This document shows, one piece after another, positions 5,237-8,692 of a stretch of 8,692 nucleotides of DNA. The DNA lies in assembly GCA_944382805.1 (NCBI GenBank), contig CALWNS010000223.1:1-8692 (forward strand). Direction: 5' to 3'. A program made the position numbers and the translations under genes. Position 1 is the stretch's first letter. Each line of letters begins with the position of its first letter. Source of the DNA: an uncultured Gemmiger sp. (lineage in GTDB: Bacteria > Bacillota > Clostridia > Oscillospirales > Ruminococcaceae). A model generated the notes under the pieces. That model had not been told where the DNA came from and searched no databases. It was given only the letters and a program-made list of their open reading frames with translations.

Positions 5237-6604
5237 ATGGACCTGGCCGAAAAGCTGGAAATTTTGGCGGACAGCGCCAAATACGATGTGGCCTGCACCT
5301 CCAGCGGGGTGGAACGGCCCGGCCGGGCCGGGCAGCTTGGCAGCTGCCGTGCGCCGGGTATCTGCCATGCGTTTACGCCGGACGGGCGCTGCGTGTCCTT
5401 GCTCAAGGTTTTGCTTACGAACTGCTGCAGCTACGACTGCAGCTACTGCGTCAACCGCCGCACCCAGCAGCGCCCGCGCGCCAGTTTTGATCCGCGTGAA
5501 CTGGCGGAGCTGACCATCGGCTTTTACCGCCGCAATTATATCGAGGGGCTGTTCCTTTCCAGCGCCGTGGCCGGCAGCCCGGACGCCACGATGGAGCGCA
5601 TGATCGAAACGCTGCGCATCCTGCGGCAGGAGTATCGCTTCCGCGGCTATATCCATGCCAAGGCCATCCCCGGGGCGGACCCGCTGCTGGTGGAACGGCT
5701 GGGCCTGCTGGCGGACCGCCTTTCGGTCAACATCGAGTTGCCCAGCGAGGCAAGCCTTAACCGTCTGGCGCCGGATAAAGGCAAGGCGGCCATCCTGCGG
5801 CCCATGGGCCAGATCGCCCGCCAAAGCGCGGCCAGCCGCCGGGACCTGGCGGTCTACCGCCATGCGCCCGCTTTTGCGCCGGCCGGGCAGAGCACCCAGA
5901 TGATCATTGGCGCCACGCCGGAGACCGACCGCCACATCCTGCGCCTGAGCGAAAGCCTTTATAAAAAATATGCGCTCAAGCGCGTGTTTTACTCAGCCTA
6001 TCTGCCGGTGGTGGCGGACGAGCGCCTGCCGGCCTTGTCGGTACAGCCGCCGCTGCTGCGCGAGCATCGCCTGTACCAGGCAGACTGGCTTTTGCGGTAT
6101 TACCATTTTTCGGCCGAGGAACTTCTCAGCCCGGAGCAGCCGAACTTTGACCCTTACCTAGACCCCAAATGCAGTTGGGCGCTGGCAAACCCGGAATATT
6201 TCCCGGTCGAAGTAAACACCGCGCCGCGCCCCGTTTTGCTGCGCGTGCCGGGCATCGGCCCCAAAAGCGCGCTGCGCATCGTGCAGGCGCGCCGCAGCCA
6301 GCGCCTGGGGATGCCCGAACTCAAGCGCATGGGCGTGGTGCTCAAACGCGCCCAGTATTTCATCACCTGCAGCGGCCGTGCGCCGGCGCTGCGGGCCGCC
6401 CGGCAGGAGGTGGCCGCGGCGCTGATCGACCCCAAGGCCTTTGGCGTCGGGGTGCGCCAGCTCTCGCTGGACGATTTCTGCGCCGTCCCGCTGCCGGACT
6501 CGGCGCCGCGCGTGCAGGCGCTGGCTGCGGCCGGCGTGGAGGCCCGCCGCGCGGCCGAGCAGACCAGACGGGAGGCGATCGAATGTCTTACCCGGCGTAT
6601 GTGA
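5237..6604 (+). CDS. Putative DNA modification/repair radical SAM protein (TIGR03916 type)
   Basis: 455 aa, near the usual 400-450 of the family. The radical SAM 4Fe-4S motif is C64-SYD-C68-SY-C71 (CX3CX2C) after LLKVLLTN. More cysteines lie upstream at 20, 37, 43 and 52 and could bind a second metal site. Near residues 336-355, LRVPGIGPKSALRIVQARR is a helix-hairpin-helix, a non-specific DNA-binding motif supporting action on nucleic acid. The family is always paired with a DUF4130 (TIGR03915/03914-type) partner, and part of the partner family is fused to a uracil-DNA-glycosylase-like domain; hence the repair/modification label. The reaction is unknown. ATG 5237 follows AAAGGG 7 bases upstream. 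Its 3' end overlaps the partner by 22 bases, so translation is coupled. It is preceded by a structured gap and the XRE/S24 repressor, a context consistent with DNA damage. Confidence 0.92.
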   Translation: MDLAEKLEILADSAKYDVACTSSGVERPGRAGQLGSCRAPGICHAFTPDGRCVSLLKVLLTNCCSYDCSYCVNRRTQQRPRASFDPRELAELTIGFYRRNYIEGLFLSSAVAGSPDATMERMIETLRILRQEYRFRGYIHAKAIPGADPLLVERLGLLADRLSVNIELPSEASLNRLAPDKGKAAILRPMGQIARQSAASRRDLAVYRHAPAFAPAGQSTQMIIGATPETDRHILRLSESLYKKYALKRVFYSAYLPVVADERLPALSVQPPLLREHRLYQADWLLRYYHFSAEELLSPEQPNFDPYLDPKCSWALANPEYFPVEVNTAPRPVLLRVPGIGPKSALRIVQARRSQRLGMPELKRMGVVLKRAQYFITCSGRAPALRAARQEVAAALIDPKAFGVGVRQLSLDDFCAVPLPDSAPRVQALAAAGVEARRAAEQTRREAIECLTRRM

Positions 6605-7371
6605 GCAATGTGAGTTATTGTTACGACGGCAGCTTCCGCGGGTTCCTGTGCTGCGTTTTTGAAAGCTATGCGCACAGGGAGCTGCCCGCCGCCATCCAGC
6701 CCCCGCAGGAGGGGCAGACGAGCCTGTTCGGCAGCCGGGAGATCGCCACCCGCGCCGACCGGGCCGCCCGTGTGGCGGCCGGTCTGCACCGCCTGGGCGC
6801 CGAGATACAGGCCTGCGTGACCAGCGGTTTTTTGGCCGATGAACCGGGCAAGGACCTGATCCTGCTGCGCTTTTTGCGCTGCTGTTTTGAGAACGGCACG
6901 GCCGCGGCGCAGATGCTGGCCCGCCCGGAAATAGCCGAAGCGCTGGCCCTGGCGCGCCGCGTAGACAACGAAAGCCATAAGTACATCGAATTCCTGCGTT
7001 TTGAGCAGCGCGGCGAGATGCTGGGCACCGTCATCCATCCGCGCCACCGCATCCTGCCGCTGCTGCGCGGGCATTTTTGCAGCCGCCTGCCGGAGGAGGA
7101 TTTTATGATCTTTGACGCCACCCACGGCCTGGCCATGCTGCGCAAGGACAAAACGGTGCGTTACCTGCAGATGCAGCATTACGCGCCCGCCCCCGACGCA
7201 GAGGAGGAAAACTGGCAGGCGCTGTGGATCCGCTTTTTCCGCGCCCTGGCCATCAAGGAACGCCGCAACGAGCGCTGCCAGCGCACCCATGCCCCCAAGC
7301 GCTATTGGCAGGATATGTGCGAGATGCAGGCGCAAAAAAGAACTACCCAACCGCCCGGGGATGTGCTATAA
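6583..7371 (+). CDS. DUF4130 probable DNA metabolism protein (TIGR03915 type), partner of the radical SAM protein
   Basis: 262 aa. It begins MSYPAYVSNVSYCYDGSFRGFLCCVFESY, the recognisable start of this family. The DUF4130 core follows: RVDNESHKYIEFLRFEQ at 127-143, FMIFDATHGLAMLRKD near 174-189, and the end signature THAPKRYWQDMCEMQ at 235-249. ATG 6583 lies inside the radical SAM gene, with GGGAGG 7 bases upstream, giving a 22-base overlap. There is no uracil-DNA-glycosylase extension at the C-terminus, so this is the short form; if a glycosylase is used it is encoded elsewhere. The TAA stop (7369-7371) lies inside the -10 of the next gene's promoter. Function is known only by its strict pairing; catalytic residues cannot be assigned from sequence. 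Confidence 0.9.
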   Translation: MSYPAYVSNVSYCYDGSFRGFLCCVFESYAHRELPAAIQPPQEGQTSLFGSREIATRADRAARVAAGLHRLGAEIQACVTSGFLADEPGKDLILLRFLRCCFENGTAAAQMLARPEIAEALALARRVDNESHKYIEFLRFEQRGEMLGTVIHPRHRILPLLRGHFCSRLPEEDFMIFDATHGLAMLRKDKTVRYLQMQHYAPAPDAEEENWQALWIRFFRALAIKERRNERCQRTHAPKRYWQDMCEMQAQKRTTQPPGDVL

Positions 7372-7372
7372 T
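7364..7372 (+). promoter_or_regulatory. Extended -10 promoter for the Lrp gene, embedded in the preceding stop codon
   Basis: TGCTATAAT (7364-7372) is a perfect extended -10, identical to that of the LRR/VWA operon at 2187-2195. No recognisable -35 lies 16-18 bases upstream in this GC-rich coding stretch. The predicted start near 7379 gives a leader of under 30 bases. The upstream gene's TAA stop is part of the hexamer. Confidence 0.6.
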
Positions 7373-7405
7373 ATAGAATAACTTTCTTGTAGGGGGAACT
7401 GTACG

Positions 7406-7885
7406 ATGGAAGAATTGCTGCGCATCCTGGAAAAGAACGCCCGTCTCCCGCTGGAGGATATTGCCGCCATGCTGGACAAAACGCCGACAGAGACCGCCGC
7501 CCTGATGGACGAAGCGGCGGACAAGGGTTATATCCGCGGCTACGAAGCGCTGATCGACTGGGAAAAGGCCGGCGTCAACGTGGTCGAAGCGGTCATCGAA
7601 CTGCACGTCTCGCCGCGCAAAAGCCGCGGCTTTGACGAGATCGCCTCGGTGATCGCCAGCTTTGACGAAGTGGACAGCGTGCTGCTCATGAGCGGCGGGT
7701 ATGATTTGCAGGTCCTGATCAAGGGGCGCAGCTTCCAGGAAATCGCGATTTTTGTGGCCAAGCGCCTGTCCCCGCTGGACGATGTGCTTTCCACCGCCAC
7801 CAGCTTTGTGCTGCGCACCTACAAGCGCAGCGGCCGTCTGTATCTGGACGAGGAAACGGACGATAGGGAGTGGACGGTGCTGTGA
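7406..7885 (+). CDS. Lrp/AsnC family transcriptional regulator
   Basis: 159 aa, the normal Lrp/AsnC length. Residues about 1-48 form the winged helix-turn-helix (MEELLRILEKNARLPLEDIAAMLDKTPTETAALMDEAADKGYIRGY). Residues about 60-140 are the RAM/AsnC ligand-binding domain, with VDSVLLMSGGYDLQVLIKG matching the conserved glycine-rich ligand loop. Such proteins assemble as dimers to octamers and bind amino acids or related metabolites to control metabolism genes. ATG 7406 follows AGGGGG about 9 bases upstream. The stop overlaps the aminotransferase start by one base (TGATG), so the two are co-translated; the regulator probably controls its own operon in response to an amino acid handled by the enzyme. 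The effector is not readable. Confidence 0.93.
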   Translation: MEELLRILEKNARLPLEDIAAMLDKTPTETAALMDEAADKGYIRGYEALIDWEKAGVNVVEAVIELHVSPRKSRGFDEIASVIASFDEVDSVLLMSGGYDLQVLIKGRSFQEIAIFVAKRLSPLDDVLSTATSFVLRTYKRSGRLYLDEETDDREWTVL

Positions 7886-8692
7886 TGAACTACGATCAGC
7901 TGCTTGCGCCGGCGGCCCGGGAGATGCGCCCGTCCGGCATCCGCAAGTTTTTCGACCTGGCCGCCGATATGCCCCACTGCATCTCGCTGGGCGTGGGGGA
8001 ACCGGACTTCAAAACGCCCTGGGCCATCCGCGATGCGGGCATCCGCAGCTTGGAACAGGGGCGCACCAAGTATACGGCCAACGCGGGCCTGAAGGAGCTG
8101 CGGGCGGAGATCTGCCGCTACCTGAAACGCCGGTTCGACCTTACTTATGAAACGGAGAACGTCCTGGTCACGGTCGGCGGCAGCGAAGCCATCGATATGG
8201 CCATCCGCGCACTGGTCTCCCCGGGGGATGAGGTCATCATCCCCGAACCGTGCTTTGTCTGTTACGAGCCGATCACCCAGCTGACCGGCGGCGTTCCGGT
8301 GCATATCGCCACCCGGGCCGAGGACGGCTTCCGCCTGACGCCGCAGGCGCTGCGCGCGGCCATCACACCGCGCACCAAGCTGCTCATCCTGCCGTACCCC
8401 AACAACCCGACCGGCGCGGTCATGGAGCAGAAAGACCTGGAAGCCATCGCCGAGGTGCTGCGCGGCACCAATGTGGTCGTCCTGTCGGACGAGATCTATG
8501 CCGAGCTGACCTACGGCCTTGACCGCCATGTCAGCATCGCCGCGCTGCCCGGCATGGCCGAGCGCACCATCGTGGTCAACGGCTTCAGCAAGGCGTATTC
8601 CATGACCGGCTGGCGGCTGGGCTACGCGGCCGGGCCGGAGCCGATCATCCAGATCATGACCAAGATCCACCAGAGCTGCATCATGTCGGCCC
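7885..8692 (+). CDS. PLP-dependent class I/II aminotransferase, partial (C-terminus off the right edge)
   Basis: 269 codons are visible before the right edge; full members have about 390. It is fold-type I, aspartate-aminotransferase-like: substrate-pocket SLGVGEPDF near 34-42, cofactor loop GGSEA near 98-102, NNPTG at 173-177, SDEIY with Asp202 that pairs with the pyridine nitrogen, and the PLP lysine Lys236 in NGFSKAYSMTGWRLGY with phosphate-binding Arg244. It moves an amino group between an amino acid and a 2-oxo acid; the substrate cannot be called. The ATG at 7885 overlaps the Lrp stop by one base, with only a distant AGGGAG (7865-7870), so translation likely relies on coupling. It is annotated in many Clostridia as a generic aminotransferase next to an Lrp regulator. 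Confidence 0.93.
   Translation, partial: MNYDQLLAPAAREMRPSGIRKFFDLAADMPHCISLGVGEPDFKTPWAIRDAGIRSLEQGRTKYTANAGLKELRAEICRYLKRRFDLTYETENVLVTVGGSEAIDMAIRALVSPGDEVIIPEPCFVCYEPITQLTGGVPVHIATRAEDGFRLTPQALRAAITPRTKLLILPYPNNPTGAVMEQKDLEAIAEVLRGTNVVVLSDEIYAELTYGLDRHVSIAALPGMAERTIVVNGFSKAYSMTGWRLGYAAGPEPIIQIMTKIHQSCIMSA

Noticed and set aside
1..8692. CRISPR arrays, tRNA or rRNA genes, insertion sequences
   Set aside because: No regularly spaced direct repeats, cloverleaf-like sequence, transposase or terminal inverted repeats were found by reading both strands; the only repeat family is the operator array.

Overview
The window comes from a GC-rich chromosome with Gram-positive (Firmicutes) expression signals: strong AGGAGG-type ribosome binding sites, TTGACA/TATAAT-type promoters in short AT-rich gaps, and rho-independent terminators. 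Gene content points the same way: a VWA-like/DUF2201 protein beside a BspA-type leucine-rich repeat protein, a MATE transporter, the paired radical SAM/DUF4130 DNA-metabolism proteins, and an Lrp-aminotransferase pair. A high-GC Clostridia member, for example Oscillospiraceae (Faecalibacterium, Gemmiger or Subdoligranulum-like), is the best guess. This is inferred from style, not from a marker gene.

Layout. (1) 1-2145, minus strand: a two-gene operon of a leucine-rich repeat protein followed by a VWA-like putative metallopeptidase cut by the left edge. (2) 2173-2215: overlapping divergent promoters serving this operon and the plus-strand MATE gene; the MATE leader carries a strong hairpin. 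(3) 2291-3735: MATE efflux transporter and its terminator. (4) 3766-5031: a divergent regulatory module. A small two-TM protein with an arginine-rich tail (minus) faces an XRE/S24 LexA-like self-cleaving repressor (plus). The 280 bp between them hold three near-identical copies of ACWACWWWWGGTTGT plus degenerate sites. One copy lies in the -35/-10 spacer of the small protein's promoter, and another lies in the spacer of the repressor's own promoter, reaching the first base of its -10. (5) 5032-5236: a gap rich in predicted hairpins. (6) 5237-7371: the overlapping radical SAM and DUF4130 genes of the putative DNA modification/repair pair. (7) 7364-8692: an Lrp/AsnC regulator with an extended -10 promoter embedded in the preceding stop codon, overlapping by one base a class I aminotransferase that runs off the right edge.

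How they may work together. The most interesting part is 3766-7371. It looks like a stress-switched (probably DNA-damage-switched) unit: a LexA-like repressor with an intact Ala-Gly cleavage site and Ser/Lys dyad controls itself and a small cationic membrane protein, and sits directly upstream of an uncharacterised DNA repair/modification pair. Repressor control of the small protein is well supported by operator placement. A link to the radical SAM pair rests only on adjacency and the lack of a clear terminator between them.
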